Source: Candidatus Phosphitivorax anaerolimi
GTDB taxonomy: Bacteria > Desulfobacterota > Desulfomonilia > UBA1062
DNA length: 64,000 nt
Direction of reading: 5' to 3'
Assembly: GCA_001896555.1 (NCBI GenBank)
Contig: MPOS01000012.1
Span: 1 to 64,000 of the forward strand
Shown here: piece by piece, positions 37,490 through 46,256 of the stretch
Layout of the letters: every line of letters begins with the position of its first letter
Numbering within the stretch: position 1 is the first letter of the stretch
Position numbers and translations under genes: made by a program
Notes under the pieces: model-generated
Databases searched by the model: none
Seen by the model: the letters and a program-made list of their open reading frames with translations, nothing else
Told to the model about the DNA's origin: nothing

Positions 37490-38374
37490 CTACCTTCCCA
37501 GGCCCAGCTTCAACCGGAACCTCCTGCTGATGATCTCGGCAACGATGTTGATTGCGAGCGTGATAAAAAAGAGGGTCAGGCCGATGGCGAAGAGTGCGTT
37601 ATAGTGGGGGCTCCCCATTACGGCCTCGCCCATCTCGGCTGCAATGGTTGCAGTCATGGGTCTCACCGGGTCGAAGACGGAGCCGGGGATCACCGCAGCC
37701 CCGCCCGCAACCATGAGCACGACCATGGTCTCGCCCACCGCCCTTCCGATGCCCAGGATGATGGCGGTCGAAATGCCCGAGCCCGCAGCCGGCACCACCA
37801 CCCTGATCAGCGTCTGCCACCGGGTTGCGCCCAGTGCCAGGGACGCCTCCCGGAAGCTGCGGGGCACGAAGCTCACCGCATCCTCTGTAAGGCTCGCAAC
37901 TGTGGGCGTTGCCATGATGCCCAGGACCAGCGATGCGGTGAAGGCGTTGAGCCCGACGGGTATGTCCAGGAGGCCCTGGATGAAGGGCGCCACGATGATC
38001 ATGCCGAAAAAGCCGAAGATGATGGAGGGTATCCCTGCAAGGATTTCGATCAAAGGTTTCAGCACGGCGCGCTGCGAGGCCGAGGCCAGCTCGTGGAGAA
38101 ACAGGGCCGTGCCCACGCCGATCGGGATACACACCACCATGGCACCCAGGGTGACTACAAACGAGGCCGTAATCAGCGGGAGCATCCCGAACTCCGGGGG
38201 ATCGTATGTGGGATACCAGTACAGGCCGAACAGGGTCCTGGAAATGTCATGACTGACGAGAAAGGGGTATGCCTCAACGAACAGAGTCAGGACAATGCCG
38301 GTCAGAAACAGCAGCGAGGCAAAGGCAAGGATCGTGAACACCCGCTTGTATATCGTCTCCCTGAAATGTCTCAT
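37490..38374 (-). CDS. pstC: phosphate ABC transporter permease PstC
   Basis: The protein has a cytoplasmic start, six membrane helices and the permease loop [20 protein letters not shown]. Segments FGLYWYPTYDPPEFGMLPLI and EILAGIPSIIFGFFGM are typical of PstC. Its start overlaps the stop of pstS by four bases, so the two are translationally coupled. Confidence 0.95.
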   Translation of the reverse strand: MRHFRETIYKRVFTILAFASLLFLTGIVLTLFVEAYPFLVSHDISRTLFGLYWYPTYDPPEFGMLPLITASFVVTLGAMVVCIPIGVGTALFLHELASASQRAVLKPLIEILAGIPSIIFGFFGMIIVAPFIQGLLDIPVGLNAFTASLVLGIMATPTVASLTEDAVSFVPRSFREASLALGATRWQTLIRVVVPAAGSGISTAIILGIGRAVGETMVVLMVAGGAAVIPGSVFDPVRPMTATIAAEMGEAVMGSPHYNALFAIGLTLFFITLAINIVAEIISRRFRLKLGLGR

Positions 38375-39366
38375 GACACTCTCCGAGGTCTCTTTTCAAT
38401 CAAAGGCCGGCCTCTTCTCAAATGGCCTTTGCGTTTGCTGCTCAAGCACTTTGAAAGGCCGGCTTGGTCCCCCGAGGCTAGCCCTGAAGGCCCATGCCAT
38501 TGACCGGAGTACCGGCCGCCCTGCCGTAAGGGGATGAACCCCTGCTCCTGCACGAGCCGCTGACCTTCCTCGCGGGTGAGAAAATCGATATACCGCTTCA
38601 CCTCGCCCGCCGGCTTCCCGTCGGTATAGAGGTAGAGCGGGCGGGAGAGGGGATAGCTGCCTGTGCGTATGGTCTCGCCGGAGGGTCTGACCCCGTCGAC
38701 ACCCACCGCCTTCACCCGCCCGGAGATATACCCGTAGCCCAGGTATCCGATGGCGCCCGGCGTCTGGGCCACCGTGGTGTTCACGACCTGGTTCGACGCG
38801 GTCACCAGGGCATCGGGGCGGACCTTGCGACCTTCCAGTGCCAGCTTCTCGAACGCCTCGAAGGTTCCGCTCGAGGTGTCTCGCGATATGACCACGATCT
38901 CACAATCGGGCCCGCCCAGCTCCTGCCAGTTCGACACCTTTCCCGTATAGATGTCCCTGATCTGCTCTGTGGCGAGGTTGTCTACAGGGTTTGAAGGGTT
39001 GACGGCCACGGCGATGCCGTCCATGGCGATGATGGTCTCGTGCGGATGAACGCCTGCAGCCCTGGCACGCTCGATCTCCTCGGCCCTGATCTCCCGTGAC
39101 GATGCGGCAATCTGGGTGGTGCGGTCGATGAGCGAAGCAATGCCGACCCCCGATCCGCCGCCCTGCACGGAGACATCCACACCCGGGTTTCTGTTCATGA
39201 AAACCTCTGCCCCGACCTGCACCGCCGGAAGGACCGTGGTCGATCCCTTGATCGTCAGGGTGCTCCCTGCTTCAGGGTTTGAGCACGAAACAGCGGGCAT
39301 AAGGACGAGCAGGAAGAGCAGACGCGAAAAAATGTGAATGAAATGTCCTGCGTTCCGGGTCTGCAT
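38371..39366 (-). CDS. pstS: phosphate-binding lipoprotein PstS
   Basis: A lipoprotein signal with the lipobox AVSC (cysteine at about residue 28) leads to a PstS-like domain with TIKGSTTVLPAVQVGAE, SSREIRAEEIERARAAGV and the phosphate-binding SRDTSSGTFEAFE. It captures phosphate in the periplasm for PstCAB. The domain normally ends at the QGFIPLR segment; here about 45 further, basic, low-similarity residues follow and overlap the pstC start, which is unusual. A GGAGAGG site precedes the ATG. Confidence 0.92.
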   Translation of the reverse strand: MQTRNAGHFIHIFSRLLFLLVLMPAVSCSNPEAGSTLTIKGSTTVLPAVQVGAEVFMNRNPGVDVSVQGGGSGVGIASLIDRTTQIAASSREIRAEEIERARAAGVHPHETIIAMDGIAVAVNPSNPVDNLATEQIRDIYTGKVSNWQELGGPDCEIVVISRDTSSGTFEAFEKLALEGRKVRPDALVTASNQVVNTTVAQTPGAIGYLGYGYISGRVKAVGVDGVRPSGETIRTGSYPLSRPLYLYTDGKPAGEVKRYIDFLTREEGQRLVQEQGFIPLRQGGRYSGQWHGPSGLASGDQAGLSKCLSSKRKGHLRRGRPLIEKRPRRVS

Positions 39367-39420
39367 GGCACCTCTCCATGATCGGGTTTGGCGGCTTTAT
39401 AAACAGGGTTTGTTAAAAAA

Positions 39421-39438
39421 CGATTAAGATTCTGTAAG
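39421..39438 (-). promoter_or_regulatory. candidate Pho box upstream of pstS
   Basis: On the minus strand CTTACAGAATCTTAATCG holds two similar heptamers (CTTACAG and CTTAATC) ten bases apart, like the half-sites that PhoB binds, and a TTTTTTAACA stretch follows. It lies ~60 bases upstream of the pstS start. Spacing differs slightly from the 11-base standard, so this is tentative. Confidence 0.35.
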
Positions 39439-39635
39439 TTTTTTCTCAAGTCCGCCCGGTGGAGGAAACCGGCCATAGATTCCGGCACAGCCCCGGCAAA
39501 AGCCTTGTTCCGGCCCGGGGTATCACCTCTTTTGGTGCTATCCGAGCTTGAAAAGTCCAGCTCGTTCTAGTACGCATGAACACGAACGGGCGCTTGCAAT
39601 GAAACAAAACCCTGCCCGTAGAAGAGGAGCATACC

Positions 39636-40973
39636 ATGACGAACAAATCCGGTCTGTCGGCCGTGTCCATTCTTCTGCTGATTCTGATCATCGCCATCCC
39701 CGGTCTCATCTACTATCTCCTGGAGTGGGAAAAGCCCCAGGCGGCTTTGGATGCGGACCTCACCATCATCGGGCAGAAAAAGGAAGTCGCGGTCACCTTC
39801 ACGGACGCAAGGAGCGGCATCCGGGATTTCAAGGTCACTATCGTTCAGAACCAGAGCGAGTTCGGCGTGGCATCCATGGACCTCCCCGGGAAAGGGACCT
39901 TTGAGAAGACCGTGAACCTCCAGATCGAGCCCAAAAAGCTGGGGATCAACGACGGCCAGGCGGTCCTGAAGATCGAGGTGCGGGATTTCTCCCCGCTCAA
40001 GAACTCCGCTTCCCTTGAGCTGCCGGTTGTCATCGATACCGTGGTCCCCCGGGTGTCGCTGCTGACCAGGGCGCACAACGTGAACCCAGGCGGGACCTGT
40101 CTCGCTGTGTACAGCGTCAACAAGAAGGTCGAGAAAAGCGGCGTGGAATGCGGCGGGCGATTCTTCCAGGGATATCCCGCGAGCGGGGGAGCCGCAACCG
40201 TGTATGTCTGCTACTTCGCCGTTCCACGTGACGTGAACAGGTCCACCCTCATGGCCGTGTCGGTGGAAGACGCGGCAGGGAACAGGGCGGGCGTATCCAT
40301 TCCCTTCTATATCCGGACAGCCCACAAGTTCCGTGACGATACGGTGAGTGTGGGGCCTGAGTTCGTCAAGGGAAAGGCCGCCCAGTTCGAGCAGGCCGAT
40401 TCGAGACTCGGCGGAAGGCTGCCCGAAGAGACCTTCCGGCATCTGAACACCACCTTGAGGGAGGAGAATAATGCCAAGATCTCCTCGATCTGTTCCGTGT
40501 CCGATTCAAAACAGCTCTGGGACGGCAGCAGCTTCATCAGGATGCCGAACACCGCGACCATGGCCCTGTTCGGTGACCGGAGGACCTACCGGTACCAGGG
40601 CATGGACATGGGGGCGAGCGTACATCTGGGCATAGACCTCGCATCGACCAGGGCCGACTTCGTGCCTGCGGCTAACAGCGGGATCGTGGTCTACGCGGAC
40701 GATCTCGGGATCTACGGCAACACGGTCATCATCGACCACGGCCAGGGCATCTTCACCCTCTATGCCCACCTGAGCAGCATGACCGTCTCCGCGGGCCAGC
40801 AGGTGATGCGCGGCGTCGTGATCGGCAACACCGGGAGCACGGGTTTTGCGGGCGGCGATCACCTCCACTTCAGCGTGATCGTGGGCGGCGAGTTCGTCAA
40901 TCCCATCGAGTGGTGGGATGCCCACTGGATCCGAGACAACGTGACCTCGAAGCTCGAGCTGATTCCGATGTAG
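39636..40973 (+). CDS. membrane-anchored M23 family metallopeptidase
   Basis: An N-terminal helix (LSAVSILLLILIIAIPGLIY) anchors the protein facing the periplasm. About 280 residues of beta-rich, immunoglobulin-like sequence follow, then a C-terminal LytM domain (about 325-430) with the zinc-binding residues in HLGIDLAS, YAHLSSM and GDHLHFSVIVGGEFVNPIEW, all intact. Such enzymes cut peptidoglycan cross-links or activate other hydrolases. It is divergent from the pst operon and stands alone. Confidence 0.9.
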   Translation: MTNKSGLSAVSILLLILIIAIPGLIYYLLEWEKPQAALDADLTIIGQKKEVAVTFTDARSGIRDFKVTIVQNQSEFGVASMDLPGKGTFEKTVNLQIEPKKLGINDGQAVLKIEVRDFSPLKNSASLELPVVIDTVVPRVSLLTRAHNVNPGGTCLAVYSVNKKVEKSGVECGGRFFQGYPASGGAATVYVCYFAVPRDVNRSTLMAVSVEDAAGNRAGVSIPFYIRTAHKFRDDTVSVGPEFVKGKAAQFEQADSRLGGRLPEETFRHLNTTLREENNAKISSICSVSDSKQLWDGSSFIRMPNTATMALFGDRRTYRYQGMDMGASVHLGIDLASTRADFVPAANSGIVVYADDLGIYGNTVIIDHGQGIFTLYAHLSSMTVSAGQQVMRGVVIGNTGSTGFAGGDHLHFSVIVGGEFVNPIEWWDAHWIRDNVTSKLELIPM

Positions 40974-41014
40974 AGGGAGTGCAGGGCTGCCGGACTCATG
41001 TCTGGAGCCTTTTT

Positions 41015-41275
41015 TCAGAACCCCCTCTTCATCAGGGCCACATAGGTGCCCACGGTGTTCCCGCCCGCATAGGCCATGATGTCGAATATGCAGTTCATGG
41101 AGCCTTCGCTGAGGATCACCGTGAGCAGGATATAGTTCGCGAAGGTGATCGTTCCGCTTAAGAATGTGGCGCTCCAGATCTTCCTTTCCGCAACCGACTT
41201 CGTGTAGCGGGTGACCAGAAGATCGACGACGATGCCTGCAATAAACAATAGGATCAACTGTATCACCATTGTCAT
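41015..41275 (-). CDS. small three-helix membrane protein, unknown function
   Basis: The 86-residue protein has three hydrophobic helices (about residues 3-21, 35-55 and 60-80) separated by short charged loops such as TRYTKSVAERKIW. I remember similar small proteins in other bacteria, but no named function. The ATG at 41275 follows GATGAGGTG and is preferred over the longer frame start at 41350. It is convergent with the M23 peptidase gene. Confidence 0.65.
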   Translation of the reverse strand: MTMVIQLILLFIAGIVVDLLVTRYTKSVAERKIWSATFLSGTITFANYILLTVILSEGSMNCIFDIMAYAGGNTVGTYVALMKRGF

Positions 41276-41804
41276 CACCTCATCTTCCGGAGGCATGCCT
41301 CTGCCGCCGGGGACTCGGCGAGCCCGGGAGATCACAGGGTTTTTCCTCACCGGCCGGCAGGACAGCGGTGATTTTTTCGCCTCTATGCGAAATGATGAAG
41401 ACAGTGGTGCCTGTTATACTGATATCTCTCACTTGAAGAGAGGGATAAACTGCGTTCTCAGTGTTTCAAAAAGGAGAACCGGCGTGCACGGAGAGCTGAA
41501 ATCACCCTGCCTGTCCAGCCCCGGATGGAGGCTCGTTTTTGTCCACGGCAAACCTCCTGTTTGATTTGTTGTTCTATGGATTGAGAGTAACCTGTTATTT
41601 ATACACAACAATGGTCTCCAGTCAAGCAGATGCTGCAATCAGCAGAAATGAATGGTCAATTTCATGGCGGAAAGATCGCGCACATCTCGTGCGGTGCAGC
41701 TTATGCAGCGGAAGATCGAGAAGAAGGGCCAAATAAGGATAGGCACCGGCAACAATTCATGGACCCTGCCGGAACTCCGGCGCCCGGCGGACGCTAAGGG
41801 GCGG
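41276..41804. other. intergenic region of ~530 bp, no gene seen
   Basis: It follows the kamA operon on the minus strand and precedes the small membrane-protein gene. Around 41420-41445 is an imperfect CTCTC/GAGAG hairpin. No frame looks like a known protein and none has a good ribosome site. Confidence 0.45.
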
Positions 41805-42422
41805 TCAGGCGATCTCCTTGACAAATATGATCTTTCCATCGCCCGGGGCATAGAAGTTTTCGAGAAACGCCTCCTGCCGGAAGCCTGCGGAACGGTAGAA
41901 CCTCCGGGTGGGATCGTAGAGCTCCCGGGACGAGGTCTCTGCGTAGAGCCTGCTTCCGCCCAAGGACGCGACGGCCTCTTCGGTCTGAGCGAGCAGGGCC
42001 CGGCCGATGCCGCCGCCCCGGCGGTCCTGCCTCACCACGATCCAGTAGAGGTCGAAGCTGCTCTGTGTTCCCGGGACCGGCCCATAGCAGGTGTATCCGA
42101 CGATTTCTCCGGCACGTCCGCTGCCCCCGGTCTGAACGGTACGTCCGGTGCACATGCCCTGAACGGTGCTCCCGGTGCAGCCGGTACGCATGGGGCCATT
42201 CGGCCCCGCTCCCGGGCACTCCTGCGCAAAGATGAAGTGATAACCGCTCTCCGGGCCTTTATCGAGCCGCTCTCTGACCAGCTCTTCGGCGATGAGCACC
42301 TCTTCGGCGGAAAAGAACCCGGTCGATTCGGCCATGGACCTGACGAGCTCGACATCCCGGGGTTCGACCTCGCGCCGGAACACAAGCCCTTTCCCTGCAT
42401 CCATGGAAGGTCTCGCGGCCAT
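41805..42422 (-). CDS. GNAT-family N-acetyltransferase with low-complexity insertion
   Basis: The second half shows the GNAT acetyl-CoA loop in RQDRRGGGIGRALLAQTEEA and the late segment FYRSAGFRQEAFLENFYAPGDGK. Between strands beta-3 and beta-4 (about residues 75-105) sits a Gly/Thr-rich stretch, PGAGPNGPMRTGCTGSTVQG then MCTGRTVQTGGSG, encoded by short near-repeats in the DNA; such an insert is atypical. It is the last gene of the kamA operon, starting about five bases after the second ATP-grasp gene. It probably acetylates the operon's product, by analogy with AblB, which acetylates beta-lysine. Confidence 0.82.
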   Translation of the reverse strand: MAARPSMDAGKGLVFRREVEPRDVELVRSMAESTGFFSAEEVLIAEELVRERLDKGPESGYHFIFAQECPGAGPNGPMRTGCTGSTVQGMCTGRTVQTGGSGRAGEIVGYTCYGPVPGTQSSFDLYWIVVRQDRRGGGIGRALLAQTEEAVASLGGSRLYAETSSRELYDPTRRFYRSAGFRQEAFLENFYAPGDGKIIFVKEIA

Positions 42423-42426
42423 AGGG

Positions 42427-43419
42427 TCAGCAGCCTCCCGCCGCGTCGGCCACGATCCGCTCCACGAGCTCGCGGAACGGGATGCCGGCCCGCTCGGCCG
42501 CCGCAACAAACCCGCTGTCGGGCGAGATGCACGGGTTTGCGTTGATCTCCAGCACAAAGGGGTTTCCTTTGCCGTCGACCCGGAAATCCACACGCGCATA
42601 TCCCTTGAGCTCGAAGAGCCGCCAGCACTGAAGCGCCAGTGACTTCAAACACTCAAGGAGCGGCGCATCGGATGGCTCGAAATCGAAGCTGCGCTTCGTT
42701 GCCTGGTATTCGATCGATTCCTCGTCCCACTTGGCCCGGTAGTCCACGATCTTTTTCCTGCCGGGCGGGAGGTCGAACCTGATCTCGGCAGGAGGCAGCA
42801 CATGACGGCCTTGGGCCCCCGCCAGGACCGAGAGGTTGAACTCCCTGCCGTCGATGAATTGCTCGGCAAAGCATTCGTGCCCCATCCGGCAGGCCCGCTC
42901 GGTCACCAGGGCATTCAGCTCGTCCATGGACTGGGCTGTCACCACCGAGGTCTCGTCCATGCCGATGGACGCCTCTTCCCACAGGGCCTTGATGATGTAT
43001 TCACCGGGAAAGGGGCACGCGCACCAGGCCCGGTCTCCGGGCACGAGCCACGCAGGCGTGGGGATGCCGCAGCTGTGCATCCATTTTTTCGCGAGCACCT
43101 TGTTCGAGGTGAGGAACATGGCATCGGTTTTAGCGCCGGTATAGGGGATCTTCAGGTGGTCGAGAAACGAACACGCCCAGTGGATGAGCCTGCCGTCGCC
43201 GTCCACCGATTCCACCAGGTTGAAGACGCACCGGGGCTTCAGACGCTTGAGCTCCTCTGCATAGGCCTCTGAGCGGTGGTTGAAGGGCATGATTCTCACC
43301 CGGTAGCCCGATTCTTCAAGGGCCAGCGCCACCTGGGATGCCTGGGTGAGCACGTCCTGCTCGTCAGGCGATGCCCGGGAGCTCACGGGGTTGTGGATGA
43401 CGACCACGGTTTCCGGCAC
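42427..43419 (-). CDS. ATP-grasp ligase 2, D-Ala-D-Ala-ligase-like
   Basis: The C-terminal half has the ATP-grasp catalytic core: YIIKALWEEASIGMDETSVV (ATP-binding lysine and loop), CFAEQFIDGREFNLSVL and ARVDFRVDGKGNPFVLEINA with NPCISPDSGF (metal-binding E-x-N). The N-terminal domain (MPETVVVIHN to RSEAYAEELK) differs from classical Ddl enzymes. The enzyme should join a carboxylate to an amine through an acyl phosphate. It starts with GTG at 43419, overlapping the previous stop as TAGTG. Together with its paralogue upstream it sits between a lysine-aminomutase and an acetyltransferase gene, so I infer it builds a small peptide-like compound rather than cell wall. Confidence 0.85.
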   Translation of the reverse strand: MPETVVVIHNPVSSRASPDEQDVLTQASQVALALEESGYRVRIMPFNHRSEAYAEELKRLKPRCVFNLVESVDGDGRLIHWACSFLDHLKIPYTGAKTDAMFLTSNKVLAKKWMHSCGIPTPAWLVPGDRAWCACPFPGEYIIKALWEEASIGMDETSVVTAQSMDELNALVTERACRMGHECFAEQFIDGREFNLSVLAGAQGRHVLPPAEIRFDLPPGRKKIVDYRAKWDEESIEYQATKRSFDFEPSDAPLLECLKSLALQCWRLFELKGYARVDFRVDGKGNPFVLEINANPCISPDSGFVAAAERAGIPFRELVERIVADAAGGC

Positions 43420-44405
43420 TACCGGCCCCCGTTTATCCTCTTGAATGCGCTTTTGAGTATGCGCTCCATGAGCTCCTGGAATGAGATGCCGTTGAGCTTG
43501 CAGAGTATGGGCAGGTCGGAATGCACAGGGTTGAGGCCGGCAAGCGGGTTGACCTCGATGAAGTTGGGCCTGCCTTGGCTATCCATGCGGATGTCCACCC
43601 TGCCTCCGTCCCTGCATCCGAGGACCTTCCACGCCGAAAGGGCCAGCTTGGCGCAGGGTTCGACCACCTCGGGCTCGGGCACCCGGTATTCGATGGCCTG
43701 CTCGTAGTTGGACTTGTTGTGGTACGAGTAGATGAGGTCTGCCGGCTCCTTTTTCTTGAACAGCACCTCCATGACCCCAACCGCCGCGGCCTCGTCGCCC
43801 GTGCCCACCACGCCCGCCGTGAACTCTCTGCCGGGCAGGAAGGTCTCTACGAGCACCTGCTGGTGAAACTCGGCAAGCAGGTTTTCGCACACCCGTTCGA
43901 GATCGGCCGGGGTCTTCACCAGCGACGCGTCGCTGATGCCCTTGCCGGTTCCCTCGGCAACGGGCTTGACAAAGAGCGGGTAGGGCAGCGACACCTTCTC
44001 GATATCGGCAGGCACGCTCACCACGGCGAAATCCGCGGTCGGTACGCCGGCGTCTCGGAGCACGGCCTTGGTCATGCCCTTGTGCAGGGTGAGCGCCAGC
44101 ACCAGGGGATCGGAGAAGGTGTAGGGGATCTCATAGGAGTCGAGCAACGCGGGCACGAGGGCTTCACGGCCCACGCCGTGAAGCCCTTCGGCGATGTTGA
44201 ACACCAGGTCCCACCTCTCACCCCGTGCGAGGCGCTGAACGAGCTGTTTGGCGTTGCCGATCCGGTCGGTCTCGTGGCCGCAAGCCCGAATCGCCTCGTC
44301 GATGGCGTCGATGGTGTCTACGCGGTCGAACTCGGCGGTTTCTTCAAGGGTGTATCCTTCCTTCAGGTAGTCATCCCTGAGGTCGTAGGTTATGCCGATC
44401 TTCAT
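43419..44405 (-). CDS. ATP-grasp ligase 1, D-Ala-D-Ala-ligase-like
   Basis: This is a second ATP-grasp enzyme, only distantly similar to its neighbour. The core shows PLFVKPVAEGTGKGISDASL, VLVETFLPGREFTAGVVG and GRVDIRMDSQGRPNFIEVNP with LAGLNPVHSDLPIL, close to the Ddl family. The N-terminal part, MKIGITYDLRDDYLKEGYTL, is unlike the UDP-Mur pathway enzymes and no mur genes are near. The start is ATG at 44405 (AGGTGA upstream), nine bases after kamA. It likely makes the first of two peptide bonds in the pathway of this operon. Confidence 0.85.
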   Translation of the reverse strand: MKIGITYDLRDDYLKEGYTLEETAEFDRVDTIDAIDEAIRACGHETDRIGNAKQLVQRLARGERWDLVFNIAEGLHGVGREALVPALLDSYEIPYTFSDPLVLALTLHKGMTKAVLRDAGVPTADFAVVSVPADIEKVSLPYPLFVKPVAEGTGKGISDASLVKTPADLERVCENLLAEFHQQVLVETFLPGREFTAGVVGTGDEAAAVGVMEVLFKKKEPADLIYSYHNKSNYEQAIEYRVPEPEVVEPCAKLALSAWKVLGCRDGGRVDIRMDSQGRPNFIEVNPLAGLNPVHSDLPILCKLNGISFQELMERILKSAFKRINGGR

Positions 44406-44414
44406 CGTCATCAC

Positions 44415-45716
44415 CTAAAGCGGACTTCCACACTCGTAGTCGGGATAGCGGAACTGACGGTTCTCGTAGTTTCTCAGGACGATGCCGTCTTGTCCCCTTC
44501 CCTTGAAGTAGTCGGGCAGCAGGGGTATCTTGCCGCCGCCTCCGGGCGCGTCGATCACATAGTGCGGCACGGCGTAGCCCGAGGTGTGGCCTCTGAGGCC
44601 CTCGATCATCTCCAGGCCTTTGGCCACGGTGGTTCTGAAGTGGGCGGAGCCGAGGATGGGATCGCACTGGTAGAGATAGTACGGCCTCACCCGCACCTTG
44701 AGCAGCCCGTGAAAGAGGCTTTTGAGGGTTTCGACGCGATCGTTGATGCCCTTGAGTAGCACGGTCTGGCTGCCCAAAGGAATGCCCGCGTCAGCGAGCT
44801 GGTTGCAGGCGGCTTGCGCCTCGGGCGTGAGCTCGTCTGGATGGGTGAAGTGGATGCTTATCCACAGGGGATGGTACTTCTTGAGCATGCGCACGAGCCT
44901 GGTGGTGATCCGCTGGGGCAGTACGGCGGGCACTTTGGTGCCGATGCGGACGATCTCCACGTGCGGTATGCGTCGGATGCTGGAAAGGAGGAACTCCAGC
45001 TGGCTGTCCGGCAATGTCAGGGGATCGCCTCCGGAGAGGAGGACGTCTCTGATCTCGGGCTTCGACTCGATGTAGGCGATGGCCTGCTGCCACTGTTTGA
45101 TCCCGCCCCTGAACTTGTGCTGGTCTCCCACCATCCGGGAACGCGTACAGTACCGGCAGTTGGTCGAGCAGAAGCCCGTGGTCAGGAACAGGGCGCGGTC
45201 GGGGTAGCGGTGGACGAGTCCGGGCACCGGGCTCTGGTTGTCCTCACCCAGCGGGTCTTCGGCCTCACCGGGCGAGACGAGGTATTCTCCGGTCACCGGG
45301 ATGACCGTCCGGCGGATGGCCTGGAGCGGGTCCGAGGGGTCGAGGAGGCTCGCGTAGTACGGCGTGACCCTGAAAGGCAGCCCGGTCGAGCGGCGGGTGA
45401 CGGCCTCATACTCATCTTCAGAAAGCGGGAGTATCCTCTGGATCTGATCGAGCGTGCAGATGCTGTTGCGGATCTGCCAGTGCCAGTTTGACCATTCGGC
45501 CTCGGTGATGTGAGGATAGAATTCGTTGATAAACTGGCGTGTCCGGTTGCTGATGGGAATCCTAAGAGGAAGGGAAAACCGTCGTGCCGGCCGGTCCTGG
45601 AACAACACGCTGCGGGCGAGAGCCGCAGACGGCGAGGGGGGCTCTTCCGGCACTTCGCTACCCAGGGGGTCCGGGTCTTCGAGTGAAGCAGACATTGCAG
45701 GACTATTGTTGTTCAT
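44415..45716 (-). CDS. kamA: lysine 2,3-aminomutase family radical SAM enzyme
   Basis: The radical-SAM cluster motif CSTNCRYCTRSRMVG (CxxxCxxC) and the PLP-binding DAPGGGGKIPLLP are intact, so this is a full KamA-type aminomutase moving an amino group from carbon 2 to 3. The two aspartates that bind the lysine side chain in characterised enzymes appear conserved in KGINDRV and YLYQCDPILG. In glutamate aminomutases these are replaced, so L-lysine is the predicted substrate and beta-lysine the product. The ATG at 45716 follows GGAGG with eight-base spacing. It leads a four-gene operon with two ATP-grasp ligases and a GNAT. Confidence 0.9.
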   Translation of the reverse strand: MNNNSPAMSASLEDPDPLGSEVPEEPPSPSAALARSVLFQDRPARRFSLPLRIPISNRTRQFINEFYPHITEAEWSNWHWQIRNSICTLDQIQRILPLSEDEYEAVTRRSTGLPFRVTPYYASLLDPSDPLQAIRRTVIPVTGEYLVSPGEAEDPLGEDNQSPVPGLVHRYPDRALFLTTGFCSTNCRYCTRSRMVGDQHKFRGGIKQWQQAIAYIESKPEIRDVLLSGGDPLTLPDSQLEFLLSSIRRIPHVEIVRIGTKVPAVLPQRITTRLVRMLKKYHPLWISIHFTHPDELTPEAQAACNQLADAGIPLGSQTVLLKGINDRVETLKSLFHGLLKVRVRPYYLYQCDPILGSAHFRTTVAKGLEMIEGLRGHTSGYAVPHYVIDAPGGGGKIPLLPDYFKGRGQDGIVLRNYENRQFRYPDYECGSPL

Positions 45717-46256
45717 GTGCACATTCCTCCTTCGGTGGAATATCGGCATTTTTTCTGGGGCTTATAAGGTAAAAAATGGGTACTGATGATACGCATGGGC
45801 GGGATGGCGTCAGGGTTGACGGGCGAGGTCTTCATCTATGGTATCTACTGTCTGACGAAAACACCCGGACTGGTTGTCGCGAAGCCCTGAATCATATCCC
45901 CTTTTGTCATCTCCCTCACCATACTTGCCTGAAAACTAAGAGGTTTCTTGTCCTTTTCACCTAGCCTGCATCGATTTTGAATTATCATTTAGACCATATG
46001 AAAAAAATAGCAAGCAAGAAATGCGTTTGAATGAAAAAAATGGTTCAAGGCTGTTTCGAGGAAGGGATAACAGGGACATCGTTTGCTTCAGAAAGCACAC
46101 CTTGCCTGCAGATATGGGAACCGGAGGCAGTTGCCTTGCCGGCCACCCAGGAACCTGTTTCTGCGGATCACGGGCAAAATACCCCTGAACCGTCCGCGCC
46201 GGCCGGTCTCTTTACGGATCGGTCATGCCCGCTCCGCTGCCCGGAAGAATCTCCGG
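45717..46256. other. intergenic region of ~540 bp, no gene seen
   Basis: It lies upstream of kamA (minus) and downstream of the DJ-1/PfpI gene (minus). The part 45890-46030 is AT-rich and probably contains the kamA promoter. Short frames are not convincing as genes. Confidence 0.45.

Noticed and set aside
41652-42545. A 297-residue plus-strand frame opposite the GNAT and ATP-grasp genes
   Set aside because: It is antisense to two genes with clear family motifs and has no motif of its own.
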